Source: Ctena decussata
Taxonomy: Eukaryota; Mollusca; Bivalvia; Lucinida; Lucinidae
DNA length: 64,000 bases
Reading direction: 5' to 3'
NCBI GenBank assembly: GCA_963989385.1
Contig: OZ022500.1
Coordinates: 107,673,842 to 107,737,841, forward strand
Shown: piece by piece, positions 22,750 through 33,710 of the stretch
How the letters are laid out: each line of letters starts with the position of its first letter
How positions within the stretch are numbered: position 1 is the first letter of the stretch
Program-made: the position numbers and the translations under genes
The notes under the pieces: model-generated
What the model was told of the DNA's origin: nothing
The model's input: only the letters and a program-made list of their open reading frames with translations
Databases searched by the model: none

Positions 22750-23645
22750 TAGTTACCCTGAGCACTGGGGAAATGCATGTCAAATCCATGAATCGGTCTG
22801 ACGAAGGGTTTAAATCGCACATGGACAGCATTTTATTCTCTCGTCGTTAAAGGTGTTTTAATCATCCTATAAGACTGAAATACTTTTGACGGTGCAAAAG
22901 CCATTAAGCAGTCCACGTGTGCCCAAACAGAATAAACATTTTGAACAACATGGTGTTCAATATTAATATTTTATTTAGTAATAACATTACTTGATAAGAA
23001 AAGGTATTTCGTGCAAATTGATACATGAAGTATACAACATTTTATTTTCATCGTTGTCAACAGGCAACTCAACCTTTACTTTTTGCCACTGTTAGTTTGA
23101 ACTTCCTTTTTAACGACACAAATGTTTTCACTTGCACAGAATGATTTGTATTTCGTGATTTGGGCTTAGTTATTCAAAAACTAACGACGCCGTTAGTAAA
23201 AGAGACGTCAAATTTTCAAACGTAGTAGATCCGATTGAGGGCGAAGAGCTGTTGCGGTGCATAAGCTCTTCTCGCAAAATATATACATGTAAGCACACTT
23301 GATTTGTATGTGTACTAAAAGACTTAACGAATCTTTGACTTACGACGTCGTTAAGCTACCGATGCTTTGAACGACCTGGCCCCGGAGTTAGGAAGTCGGC
23401 ACGTTAGGCATTATTGCTCTGGTAATACCGATCAGAATCCCGATATTTCTCGGGCTATTCGATTATATGTATACATATTTTTTCGAGCAGCCCAAGAAAT
23501 ACCTCTTTACCTCAGTAATTATGCTGAAATTTGATCACTCTGACTGTTTGGGCTAGAGTTACTGTAAAGTTTCAGTTCTTGTTTCATTGTGATACTACGT
23601 ACACTAGCCAAAATGCAATCTCGGATGAAAATACATAGACTAAAA

Positions 23646-23856
23646 CTATTCATCATCATTTTTAATAGCCTTTTCATCGTAGTCCTCACCATAACCAGCT
23701 CGTACTGTTGACAAAAGCTTTGTTTCGTTACATGTATAAAATGTATGGCGCATAGGCCGCTGTCCTTTAGGGGGAGCATCAAGGTCTTTGGTAATTTCAC
23801 CCAACTTTCGGCGAACCTTGGTCCGTCTTCGATTCGTCTTGTCAAATGTATGATTC
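23646..23856 (-). CDS. Terminal exon (211 nt) of the YqaJ-family gene
   Basis: It follows a TGTTTCCAG acceptor and reads NHTFDKTNRRRTKVRRKLGE... to ...AGYGEDYDEKAIKNDDE and a TAG at 23648-23646. The lysine/arginine-rich start and acidic end are typical of a C-terminal tail. A longer open frame of 119 codons covers the same bases in a different frame and lacks coding character, so I prefer the spliced frame. No polyadenylation signal was confidently placed. Confidence 0.65.
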
Positions 23857-24817
23857 CTGGAAACAAGACAAGAAACATTATCTATCTTTGTGTTATGCTA
23901 GACTGTCTAAACGTTGAAAACCGATCGATCGTAGCTTAAGATAGCGTTTTGTGGTAAATACAAAAATGTGAAAAAAAAGAAGAAAAGATCAAAGTGAATT
24001 TTTGCGCAAAGAGGTTTTAAATCACCATCATTTTTGAAAATACATTTAGGTTTGAACGTCAGAAGAGCATCCCGGCAAATATTTGTTCTTATTTGTTATT
24101 AAATGCATTCATTAATTATAGAAAGGGCAGGTATATTTTTTTCTTATAAACAGTCTAAACACTACATCACTTTGACCAAGACATACGTGTAAGTGAAATT
24201 GTTCAGTCTTAAAAATTGGACTCCCTTAAGTATTCATCATAATTTTGACGAAAATATGAAACAACCTACTTTTTTCTATCTGCTCTACCTCATAATGTGT
24301 AAAGTGTTGAAAAAAAAAGTTGCTGTGAGGTTCTTCTCAATTTATAGAAGTACCTTCAGACTAATATCTTAGGTCTGAAATATAGTTACACGTAAACTGG
24401 CAAGTACCGTCAAACATTGCCAATGATCGACATTCACCGTATACATTTCATAATATTACCAGTTTTATTTAACACCGACAAGCGGGTTTAATGTGAAGAT
24501 GGCAATATCAGAATACCACATGCGGTCCAACCCTTTAGAAATATGGGGAACAAACATGGTTTTTCGTGCACTAACATTTGTCAGGTTCTTAAGAAGTTAT
24601 TAAAACCCGAAGCAGAAGGCTACCCAAGCGATCTAGCAAATGAAAGTGCAGTGAAAAAGTGTGTTTGATCGCTATCATCGTTATTATCAAAAGATACAGA
24701 TAAAGTTTTATTTAACATCGCATATTAGAAACAGACCGCATAAGTTCTGTGGAGCCTTTATTGCGACAAACAAGGTATATCCAGTGACAATTTATACTTA
24801 CCTGATGACTTAACTTT

Positions 24818-24966
24818 AACTTCCTAGGACTACCCTTTAAAGGCGAGTGTCAGCCAAGGGAGCTCCTAGTACCATTTTTACGCCTTTGGTATGGCGCGGC
24901 CGGGATTCGAACTCACGACCTCCCGTTACCGAACCGAACACTCTACCACTGAGCTATCGGGGCCGG
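24818..24966 (-). mobile_element. tRNA-derived SINE in the YqaJ-gene intron
   Basis: On the minus strand it reads CCCCGATAGCTCAGTGGTAG (box A) and GAGTTCGAATCCCGG (box B), a nearly intact tRNA-like head. It lies within the second intron of the YqaJ gene in the same orientation. An A-rich tract follows at 24992-25048 on the given strand. Confidence 0.75.
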
Positions 24967-25640
24967 TATTACATAAATTGAACCACAATGCAAAAAACAA
25001 AAAAACAAAAAAAAATAAAAAAATAAAAAAAAAATAAAAAAAAAAAAATGGGAAAATCACTTCGATGTCATGTGCTCTTCAATTCTTGAAAGATTCGAAT
25101 CGTATTTAACTCTCGCTTACAAGTCTTTCATCGATAACCATAACTGCACTTGCAAACTACTCGGTTGCTTCTCTACTGATACAGTATTGCCCTTAAATTG
25201 CATATGATAACCGCAAAGTGGGAAATCATTAGCACGTGATTTGCCATATCAACTAATGGGTTTGTGTGCGTTTAAACATGCTGGTAAACAACGTGTGACA
25301 CCGATAATGTGATTAAAGGTTGCTTTTTCCTATGAAAACCGGAGGTTACTCCAAGGCGGAAAAAATCGACAGACTTTGCATATTCAATCTTTTCATAAGA
25401 CGAATCACACCAAATGCGTGTTTACTGGAGGCTATAGTTTTAGTAGTTTGACACTGGCGAAAGGACGGGTGACTTGTTATCTTGACTCCATGACGCGCAC
25501 ACGAACATATATATTAAAAGTTCTTGTCTATTTGTCAACTTCAAATCAAGGGCCATCATTTTATAAGATCATGAACAGTGCAGCCTATCCTCAGTCTGGA
25601 TTGACGCATTTTAAAAGAAAAGAAAAATCTAAATACCCAC

Positions 25641-25775
25641 CTAGGTTCTATGGTCTCTAAACAGTCGAATTTTCGTCCGGGGTCTTGGATACACCTCATC
25701 TTGTCCTTGCTAAGAGAAATTTCGCCTTCTGTATGTGGATACACTGAAGACCTTGATGTCTTCATATGAAATCCT
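25641..25775 (-). CDS. Internal exon (135 nt) of the YqaJ-family gene
   Basis: It is bounded by a TTTCAG acceptor (just above 25775) and a GTGGGT donor (just below 25641). With one leading and two trailing bases it encodes 44 whole codons (GFHMKTSRSSVYPHTEGEIS then LSKDKMRCIQDPGRKFDCLE). Its phases match the donor at 26980 and the acceptor at 23856. The intron to the previous exon (25776-26979) holds three MITE-like insertions; the intron to the next (23857-25640) holds a SINE. Confidence 0.65.
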
Positions 25776-25892
25776 CTGAAATATAGCCGTGTCGTCGTTT
25801 AATTTATCATAAGTTAAAACAAGAAACAATAATGGTCAAACAATAGAGGTCAAATAGGCATACATTTATGACTATTACAATTACCACTCATA

Positions 25893-25973
25893 CCCAGCGG
25901 GGACATGACGTCAAAATGACGTTTATGCGACGGGATTGGCATGATGTCATTTTGACGTCGTGTGCCTATTGGG
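25893..25973. mobile_element. Family B MITE, TA-flanked
   Basis: CCCAGCGGGGACATGACGTC to GACGTCGTGTGCCTATTGGG with TA on both sides (25891-25892, 25974-25975). It lies in the first intron of the YqaJ gene. Confidence 0.9.
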
Positions 25974-26021
25974 TATACTTTTGTCACTCTCGCGTGACTG
26001 CATAACTAGTAGTAGAATATT

Positions 26022-26264
26022 TGAGCCGCGACACGACAAAACCAACGAAGTGGCATGTGCGCCCATCAAAGACTCAGATCAGCCTGGGTATCTGCCCAGT
26101 CCGACCAGAATCTTCGCTGTGTGCTTTAAGGGTAACTAAGGGACTACGCTACCTCGACGCCAACAGCGAAGAATCTGATCAGACTGATCATATGTCCAGG
26201 CTGATCTTAGTCGGCATCAGCTGGGCGCACAACCACTTTGTTGGTTTTGTCATGTCGCTACTCA
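26022..26264. mobile_element. Fold-back MITE, family A
   Basis: TGAGCCGCGACACGACAAAA to CATGTCGCTACTCA, full length. The 149-codon open frame beginning here is MITE-derived. Confidence 0.9.
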
Positions 26265-26703
26265 CTTCACATTGTGTTTTATTCTTTTCTTTTACGTTGG
26301 ATTCACAGAAGTGGGTTAATTTCAGAAATGCATGCAAGTCAGTGGATGTTCAGAAAAGGGTGAAATACTTTTGGCCTCCGACTGTAAACCCCTTACGGCT
26401 TTACTCCCCATGTGAGCTATTCACTTTAATAGACATCGTTTACATACTAGGGGACCGAATAAACCGTTGATATAAATAAAAATCACTCACATAATTTTCA
26501 CCTGAGAATTGAATTCGCGTCCAACAGGCGTGGGTGTGGCTATTTATAGTTCATGTTAAAAATACACTGTTGACTTCTACAGCGGCTTTATTGTCTTAGC
26601 TCTTGTGAAAAAGATAATATGGGTGGATGGATGGCTGAATTGCAACTTAACGTTTTATTAAACAATATATCAGGACGACCGGAGGGTTATGATGATAGAC
26701 TGT

Positions 26704-26811
26704 CCCACTGGGCACACAAGGTTGAATCAACCTCGACTCGACCGTGATTCAACGTCACGACGTTGAATCAAGGTTGTTTCAAGGTTGATTCAACTTTATG
26801 TGCCTGCTGGT
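26704..26811. mobile_element. Family B MITE, GTTGAATCAAC subfamily
   Basis: The ends CCCACTGGGCACACAAG and TATGTGCCTGCTGG match the GACGTC copies, but the core iterates GTTGAATCAACC and AAGGTTGATTCAAC, as in the copy at 33711-33819. Confidence 0.88.
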
Positions 26812-26979
26812 TGTCTTATTGAACCGAAATGGGTGAGACGATAAGGTTGCCCAATAAACAATATTTCAGTTCTTAGGAGGTGAGGTAGGAACTGGTAAGA
26901 TGATAAGGATGCCCCGTCATTTCGTGCCGAGGTAGGAATTAAACCGAGTCTGCTATTTTCAATTTGCTGTGTTACTTAC

Positions 26980-27272
26980 CTCTCAGGGTTGCACTTGTAA
27001 GTCATAACTTCTGCGAGGCTTGACATGATTCTTGGTATATCTTTAGCCTTTACGGACATGGTGTTGTTGACGTTCATATCCTGAATAATCCCAACACACG
27101 TCTCTGCGGGTAAACTACTCGCAGTCCTGACACAGTAAGATGACCCACCGCACATACCGTACAGCTGCAGTTTCGATTCAATACCGGAAACAAACCCTTC
27201 AAACGATACAACTGACCATCCCTTTATGTATTTCGTTGGTGGTGGAAAGCACCCAAAAATCGACGTCTTTCA
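26980..27272 (-). CDS. 3' end of the large exon in the shifted frame, ending at a GTAAGT donor
   Basis: The 866-codon frame stops at 27199, but the +1 frame is open from about 27270. From 27227 it reads GWSVVSFEGFVSGIESKL...LYGMCGGSSYCVR..., a convincing continuation after the HK just before it. It ends CCT GAG AG|GTAAGT with the donor immediately after 26980. One surplus base near 27225-27235 (AAAGGGATGG) explains the shift. Cysteines are frequent (CGG, CVR, CVG, KCNPE), but no known domain was recognised. Confidence 0.7.
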
Positions 27273-29986
27273 ATAAATAATCACGTAACTGTAGCCAGCG
27301 GTCGATTCTATCATTTATATCTATTGCCGGAATATCCTCTGCCTCGTACCACCTACGTATTAATCTACAAAAATTTGCCTCATTTCTATATCCTATTTTT
27401 ATCATTTCTGTTTCAACTTCTTCAGAGAAATGTGTTTGAGCAAAGGCGTTTGATTGTTTATCGACTAAATGGTCTACAAGTGCAGGCGTCAGTTTTGTTT
27501 TGTAAGACCTAGCGACTTCTTTCCATGCTTTAGGTGAAATATTTTGTAGACCGACAGTACTAGTTCTTATCCTGAGATTCGACAGCAAATGATGTGAATC
27601 AATACACTTGCAAAGAAGTTCATCTGTGGCTGGATTAACCTCCGGATTAGAATACCAGTCTATGTCAATATCTCTCTCTGTTGTTTTTATTTTAGATGTC
27701 ACGACACGTTCGTTTTTCCATTTTTCGAGCTCAGAGGGAAACAAATACTGGGCGTATGCGATGTAGAGAACGGATTTCGGCACTTTCCTACTTCTCAGAA
27801 TTCTTTCAGCTAATGTCTTCAGAAAAGGAACTTGAAATGTCCGTTTTCGCTTTTTTGGCACAGCTTTTGAACAGTCTCCAATAGACTGAGAAATAGCATT
27901 TATCTTTTTATCCTTTGTCCACGTTTTGTTATAGTTAAAATTCACATTTTGCTGAATGATACCAGTGATGAGATCTAATTCCGCTCTTATGAAGTTTGCA
28001 AGTCCTTCTGCGTTTTTCAGCATTTGACTCAGTTCTATTAGTGAAAATTTCTTCCATTTTTCACTCCTTTTGCTCTCTCGAAGGCTCGATAAAATATGGC
28101 TGTAGTCCTTTTCTTGGAGGGTATAACGGTCATTAATACTGTTTTCAACTACTGTAACCTTATCTCTTCTGAAACTAGAAGACTGGTCAAGGTTATCTGC
28201 GATGGAATTGCTCTCGTTTTCTTCGTGGTTGTTTGATTCGTCTGTTTGACCAGGATTATCAACTGTCTGCCCAATAATGTAGTGCTCAGTATTCAAACTC
28301 TCCGAGTGATTGGTAGAGTCAGAATCGTCTTCAAAAAGATCATTCAACGGCATCACAATACCTTCTCCTTCAGGGTTTTCTTCACATTGGCTGTGTTGAT
28401 TGCGGACTAGTTCCTCTATTTCGTTCCCTATGCTGTTTACGGCACTGATGAGTTCATCATCGCCACTTGACGATATAATTGCCATTATATCGTCAGGAAT
28501 CCAGTCGTATGTCACAGATTTTGTCTCTGGTGTGTCCATGAAGATTTCAGTCTGATTCTCTCCCCTTTCAGAGTCGTCTGGTTTTCGTAGCCAGTACATC
28601 TGAGCTGTTCTAGTTCGTACAGTTTGGAATGCATGTCCAGTTGAAGAGACCGTTAGAGTTCCAGATTTCTGTATTACCGAAATACCTTCAATGCTTTCCT
28701 TATCAGGCCTCAGCGTCACACAGTTTAATTGTTTCAATTTATCAATGATTTCTTTCTTTTTCATTTTTGTTATCGAGCCCCAAACGTCTTTTTGAAACTG
28801 GATTTTTGTCAGTGGTTTGCCCGCAGAATCGCGTACAAGCAGACCGTACCATTGGCCATCAAATGCAAGAAGCGGAATTTTCAAGCCATACTTCATGCAT
28901 TCTTGTAAAACATAATTACTGGCTTTTCGCAGCTGATCTGAAGTAAACTTGTAATCTTTCAGTCCGAACGCTATAGGCATGGAATTTGGTAACTCTGATG
29001 ACCAACTACGATCCTTGTTTGATATCACCCACACCATTACTTCATTTGCTTTCCTTCGGGAAAGCTGGTGACCAGTCCGCAAGACTGTCTCAGATTCATC
29101 CAATGCCATTCTAAGATCGCTTAATATTTCCTCTATCTCTCTAATTTCTTTAGATTTCCTTGTGGTTCTGTAATAGGCGGTTTCTGTATCGACGTCATTA
29201 TTATTTTCATTTGACATGCGGATAGAGTGTATTTCAGCCAGCAACCTTACTTTAGAATCACAGTAGTTCTTGATTTTTAATTTCAATTCCCTTGTGATTT
29301 GTTTCAGTTTTTTCGGCCGTAATGGTTCATCATTGCCGTATAAGTCATCTATCTCTGTCTTAATTGATTGCCACAAATCTTCATCAAAATCAAGTTCAAA
29401 AAAAGTTGAGCTATCTTTCGTGTAGCATACAAACAGAAGCTGCTTTACAGATAAAGCATACATTTCACTTAGACACTGACAAACATAGTAACTTGGAATT
29501 TCGTAGTATATGTTTTCTCGCCTTTCTTTGGGAAAAGGGCATTTTATTTCTACTGTAGACACGCATATTGCATCGTCCATTGTAGAAGTATTGGACAATC
29601 GTAGACTTCCGTCTGGCGAAACTTCAATGAGTATGTCTTTTTGCGAACCGCTTAGCAAATAACAACCTTCTTCTACGTAACATAGTTGTGGACAGAACAT
29701 TGGCAAAAACTTTCCAACCATTGTAGCCATTGCATTAGGTTCATTCATTACACCGTGTTCAAAATATTTCTTCACTTCATCTGTCACAGGCATTATCAAA
29801 CCTTTGATTTTTTTTATCGAAATGAGCTTTCTGCTCCTTTAAAGACCTTAAACCGATCGCACTGTGAATGCTACTACCAGTTACCGGCGCAGAAGCCCGA
29901 ACTGTATGCCACATATCACTTCGCTGCTTGATTAAACGTGTTGGTAATGGTTGATCTTGACAGTCAACATCTTTCAACTGAAACAT
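27199..29986 (-). CDS. YqaJ-like PD-(D/E)XK nuclease and C-terminal region, one +1 frameshift
   Basis: The first 69 codons (29986-29777) contain RSDMWHTVRASAPVTGSS, the N-terminal arginine/tryptophan strand of YqaJ-type exonucleases. The rest lies in another frame from 29799, an 866-codon run. With the 866-codon numbering the nuclease motifs are E20-P21 (MNEPNA), S61-P-D63-G64, E84-I-K86 and a following YYVCQ (104-108), so the catalytic set appears complete. Around 296-345 is a KIPLLAFDGQWYGL...KPLT block, then an acidic, serine-rich linker (about 485-545) and a helical C-terminal part with CIDSHHLLSNLR. The frame change falls in an A8 run near 29805-29812, one base too long. Nearby in-frame sequence extends upstream to about 30066 without an ATG, supporting continuity with the preceding segment. 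Confidence 0.8.
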
Positions 29987-30170
29987 ATTTGTTTGGCTTT
30001 TTGGGTTAACTTCGTCGGCGACACAGAAATTATGGGATGTTAAATTAAGTTCACTGCCAATTTGACATAATTAATTTTCCAACATTACGCAGTGCTGTTT
30101 CAAGAAACTGTCTGACACGATACAAAAACGCTTGGATTCCACTGATTGCAAATACAAATTTAGACGTCTT

Positions 30171-31277
30171 CTAATCCTGACCGGCGCGTTCTTTTAACTG
30201 CTGCAGTCCATACTCTTGTTTCTTTTGAAGAGTTCTACTTTCTTTCAGTCTTATTGTCACAAAATATATCAGTACCTTCATCAAATCCACAATACTAAAC
30301 AGCTGTCTTCTTTCTAGATCACGTTTTGCATCAATAGAAGCGACCATACTGTTAATATCACATATGAGGGCTACCTCTTTTTCTAATCTTGTGCGATTTT
30401 CTTCTACAGTCGGAGAATTATCAAAGCCAAACATATCTACGTCACCATGTTCACCGTCTAATCCTGATGTAACTTTCTTCCCGTCTACACAAAGCATATT
30501 GATCTTACTAAAATCACTTGATTCAACAGTTCGTAGTACCTCGTGCATCAATCCTGGTTTAATATAATTTGGAATACTCCCAGCACCATCAAGAAGCACA
30601 CAGCGAGCTGGTACTGCAAAATTTATAGCGGATGAATCCGGCTGAAGCAATGTTCGTTTTGTTTCTTTAGTCAAAATCTGTCCTTCAAATCGAGGGCCAG
30701 CCATGAAAGACAAAAATTTTCCATGAAAAAGCCGATAGCCCGCCCTCCAGAATGCCTTTGTTTCATTCCAATACCACATCGTGTTTACTGATGCACATGA
30801 GAACCACCTAACGGTTTCCAGCCATAGTCTAAAGGCTATATTTGTCAGAGGATATTTACGTTTCTTTATGAGATTAAAAAATATTGTCAGATAAAACAAA
30901 AGCCCAGCACTGGCTAATATGGTTGCCACTTCCATATCAGTTGCGATCTCCATATATTCTTTCATTTCAGGAGTTAACGTTTCGCTCGCTTCATCAAAAA
31001 GTATATTTTCTTCTATCACTAAAGTTTGTTTTTTGCATGGTGACGGTGAGGTAAGTAATTTTAACTTTTTGCGCGATGCTTTTTTATGTGAAGAAACGGG
31101 AGTAAGCTTTCTTTTGAACGTTGCACAGCATGTTGGAAACATTTTGGAAGGTGTTCTCGTCGGTGTTTTACAAGGAGTTCGTTGAATAGTATTGGAACGT
31201 TTGTACTGACTGTGTACCACTTTCATCTTCTTCGGCCTCTTCAGCCACAGGAAGACACTTCTTTTTCGCTTGCCCAT
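30171..31277 (-). CDS. N-terminal part of the YqaJ-family protein (368 codons, then TAG)
   Basis: The start ATG at 31277 has a G at -3 and +4 and an in-frame TAA nine bases upstream, so it is a credible initiator. Residues 1-75 are strongly basic, with nuclear-localisation-like KRKR, RPKKMK and RKKLK clusters. Residues 105-200 are helical and aromatic-rich (MWYW at 167-170, AFWRAGYRLFHGKF at about 175-188). Residues 262-284 carry DGKK (265-268) and GDVD (278-281), which look like a conserved signature. After the TAG at 30173-30171 the same frame stays open for another ~35 codons of coding character (FVFAISGIQAFLYRVRQF), so the TAG looks like a premature stop rather than the true end. The function is unknown; DNA binding or catalysis by the DGKK/GDVD region is only a guess. 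Confidence 0.7.
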   Translation of the reverse strand: MGKRKRSVFLWLKRPKKMKVVHSQYKRSNTIQRTPCKTPTRTPSKMFPTCCATFKRKLTPVSSHKKASRKKLKLLTSPSPCKKQTLVIEENILFDEASETLTPEMKEYMEIATDMEVATILASAGLLFYLTIFFNLIKKRKYPLTNIAFRLWLETVRWFSCASVNTMWYWNETKAFWRAGYRLFHGKFLSFMAGPRFEGQILTKETKRTLLQPDSSAINFAVPARCVLLDGAGSIPNYIKPGLMHEVLRTVESSDFSKINMLCVDGKKVTSGLDGEHGDVDMFGFDNSPTVEENRTRLEKEVALICDINSMVASIDAKRDLERRQLFSIVDLMKVLIYFVTIRLKESRTLQKKQEYGLQQLKERAGQD

Positions 31278-32551
31278 GTCTGGTTATACCTTGGTGAATT
31301 TGGAACTACGACAGATACTGACTACTGAAATGTCAAATTAAAAATAGAAAATAAGCTTCTCACAGTTAGTAAGCAAAACAAAACAAAAAAAAAAAAGAAA
31401 AAAGGAATACGTTGCATTAACACGCCGGGTAAACTATCAAAGGTAGCTCCGACGGCGGTACATGAAAAATCGGTTGTGACAGGCATCCGGAAGGGCATGT
31501 GATTAGCAAAACATTGACATTAAAGGGTACTAGTAGGTGTCCGTCTTTTCTTAAAAATATATGATAACCATGGAGTTTATTGAAAATCAAATAGTGCTTT
31601 TCGACCCTTGAAAATATAAAGTTTTGTTATCTGTCATACCAACCACCACTTTTCATGAATATGAAAGATACAGCTGTAAGTGCCTTTGAGGTCAGACAGA
31701 AGTACACATAAGAAACGTTTTGATCGAAAGATTTCCTAAATGCAATTTTCATTCTTACGAATCCGTTTCTTACGGCGCACTGACATAAAAGTAAGGCCCT
31801 GTCCCAACCTTTATATAGACAATCTGCAAATAAGGCTGGACTCTCTGGAAAAAATGGAGGTGACTGTGATGGCAAGGTCTGCAAAAAAACCTTCAGCTTT
31901 AAGCTATATTTTACTTAAAACTCAGACAACGACATGCAATCATAGGCGCATCCATTAATTTTTAAAAGTATCCAGCCTTATTTTGGGATAGTCGACATTT
32001 ATATTTGAGGCAGGAACTTTATTTTTCATAAGTTTTACAAGACAAACGGATTCGTAAGCATGACAATTACATTTAGGACTTCAAACAACCGAAAAGTTTT
32101 CGCTTTGTGTATTTCTGGCTGACTTTGAAGCGATTTCAAACGTCGCATTTTTCTTGTACATGGAAAGTTCTTGGGGATATGACGGATGACAAAACTATAT
32201 AAGGGTCAAATAACACTCTTTGATTTTTAATCCCCGGTTTTATGTATTTTATCAAAACACGGGTGTCTTCCTTTTATTGTCACTTTTTGCCAAGCACAGG
32301 CCAGTCTGGATGAATGTCACAACCGATTTTATTACCTCCGTCGGAGGTACCTGTGAAAGTTTACTAGGCGTGGTTAAGCAGGCGTATGAAAAGACGATAG
32401 TCTGTACAGAAAAAAAAAATAGTATCCATGAGTATTTCAAAAATAAAAGTACAACAATATGTTTTAGTTGAAATTCATAAACGGTTTCAATTCAAATAAC
32501 ATTTTTTCATTACCTGCTTCTGGCATTGTATATATAATATGCTACTATAAT
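31278..32551. other. Upstream flank of the YqaJ gene
   Basis: This 1.3 kb holds the promoter side of the gene if the start at 31277 is right. An A-rich run lies at 31378-31402. No TATA box or repeat was confidently identified, and open frames of 60-85 codons have no coding character. Confidence 0.4.
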
Positions 32552-32776
32552 TGAGCCACGACACGAGTAAAGCACAAAATGGTTGTGCGCACAGCACAGA
32601 CTCAGATTAGCCTTGGCATCCACCCAGTCAGATCAGGGTCTTCACAGTGCGCTTATTGGGTAGCTAAGGGTCTAAGCTACCTCCATGCGGACAGCGAAGA
32701 CTCTGATCAGACTGGGCGAATCTGAGTCTGCGCTGGGCGCACAACCACTTTGTTGGTTTTCTTGTGCAGCGGCTCA
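32552..32776. mobile_element. Fold-back MITE, family A
   Basis: TGAGCCACGACACGAG to CTTGTGCAGCGGCTCA with both arms. It is slightly shortened in the right arm. Confidence 0.9.
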
Positions 32777-33034
32777 TATGTATTCTAAAACTAAGACTGA
32801 CTTGTCATAGCGGCATGGATCTTAGCGGAAGTTGGCATCTATTGACCCATTTATGCCCAGTGGACTAGACCTCCTATTCTGTCTTCATCAAATGAGTATG
32901 TTCATTTGACAGTTAAGGGGTTTCCCAGGTTCAGTTTATCTTTAAAGAGTAAAGAGTAATACCCATTTGACTTAATAAGACAAAGCCTTTATTTAAGGGT
33001 CAAGAATATATAAGTAAACTGCCGAAATTAATTA

Positions 33035-33128
33035 CGTGCGTTGCGAAAGACTGGCGAAGCGGGGGATCGAACCTACGATCTCTGTATTGGTAGTCTTCCG
33101 CCTTAGCCTCTGTACTACTGCATGCCGC
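33035..33128 (-). mobile_element. tRNA-derived SINE head
   Basis: On the minus strand it contains GTAGGTTCGATCCCCCGC (box B) and a degenerate box A near 33120. No long tail is visible. Confidence 0.5.
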
Positions 33129-33135
33129 TTCTACA

Positions 33136-33138
33136 CGA

Positions 33139-33168
<30 letters not shown>
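33136..33168. repeat. GA microsatellite
   Basis: GAGAGAGAGA... grading into GACAGAGACAGAGACG. It adjoins the left end of a family B element. A second GA/GACAGA tract is at 33336-33390. Confidence 0.9.
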
Positions 33169-33169
<1 letters not shown>

Positions 33170-33305
33170 GGCAAGACGTCGAAATGACGTAGACGTGACG
33201 TCAAATCGACGTCATGCAGATATTGCAGCACGTGCCGTCGAAATGACGTTACGTCGACGTTGATTCGACGTAATCACGTAGCATCGGCGTCATGTGCCTG
33301 TTGGG
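33169..33305. mobile_element. Family B MITE with truncated left end
   Basis: Iterated GACGTCGAAATGACGT, GTGACGTCAAATCGACGTC and GACGTTGATTCGACG, ending CATGTGCCTGTTGGG. The left CCCAGC end is replaced by the GA tract. It has both GACGTC and GTTGATTC core words, bridging the two subfamilies. Confidence 0.8.
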
Positions 33306-33483
33306 ACTGGCCAAACTTTAGCTACATTCTTCACAGAGAGAGAGAGAGATACAGACAGAAAGACGGACAGACAGCGAGAGAGACAAGCACTTTCATATAC
33401 GTAATAAACTAGGGATGGTGGAAAAATATGTTCCTCCCAATCAGGGTTCACAGGACTTTTCAAAAACACATGGACTTCATACA

Positions 33484-33514
33484 TGGGGGTGGGGGGGTGG
33501 GGGGGTGGGGGGGG
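33484..33514. repeat. G-rich simple repeat
   Basis: GGGGGTGGGGGGGTGGGGGG-type tract, potentially quadruplex-forming. Confidence 0.85.
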
Positions 33515-33710
33515 AGAGAAATACAGTATCACTTGTATTTATGATCAGAATGAAATTTCGATGTCCAGATGGACTATGGGTTTGGAATCAGAGAAGGATA
33601 TGGCAGCGAAAGGAGAGGGATGGGCTCCGCCTTTCCTATGCTTTACCCAAGATACAGTGGGTCTCTGACCTCGGCTGCCCCTACGAAGACTACGAGAAGC
33701 TTTACCTTTA

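Larger units (their letters stand above)
23646..31277 (-). other. Whole three-exon YqaJ-domain gene, damaged or mis-assembled
   Basis: By inspection the gene runs from an ATG at 31277 through one large exon (31277-26980), a 135-nt exon (25775-25641) and a terminal exon (23856-23646). The donor AG|GTAAGT follows two bases of a codon. The middle exon starts after TTTCAG with one base and ends AG|GTGGGT with two. The last exon starts after TTTCCAG with one base. Both junctions therefore keep frame and each yields an arginine codon. The conceptual product is about 1,546 residues once four lesions in the first exon are discounted (one TAG and three +1 shifts). The family resembles large uncharacterised YqaJ-containing proteins that I recall as lineage-expanded in bivalves, cnidarians and amphioxus. 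The 4.3-kb first exon contains none of the MITEs or SINEs that litter its surroundings, whereas the introns do. Confidence 0.75.

Noticed and set aside
23519..23878. 119-codon minus-strand open frame as a gene
   Set aside because: It overlaps the terminal YqaJ-gene exon in the wrong frame. The spliced frame has better sequence character and matching phases.
24897..24966. Functional tRNA gene
   Set aside because: Box A and B are good, but the sequence continues into a SINE body, and arm pairing was not convincing as a canonical tRNA.
26021..26470. 149-codon plus-strand open frame
   Set aside because: Its first ~80 codons are a family A MITE arm pair. No recognisable protein.
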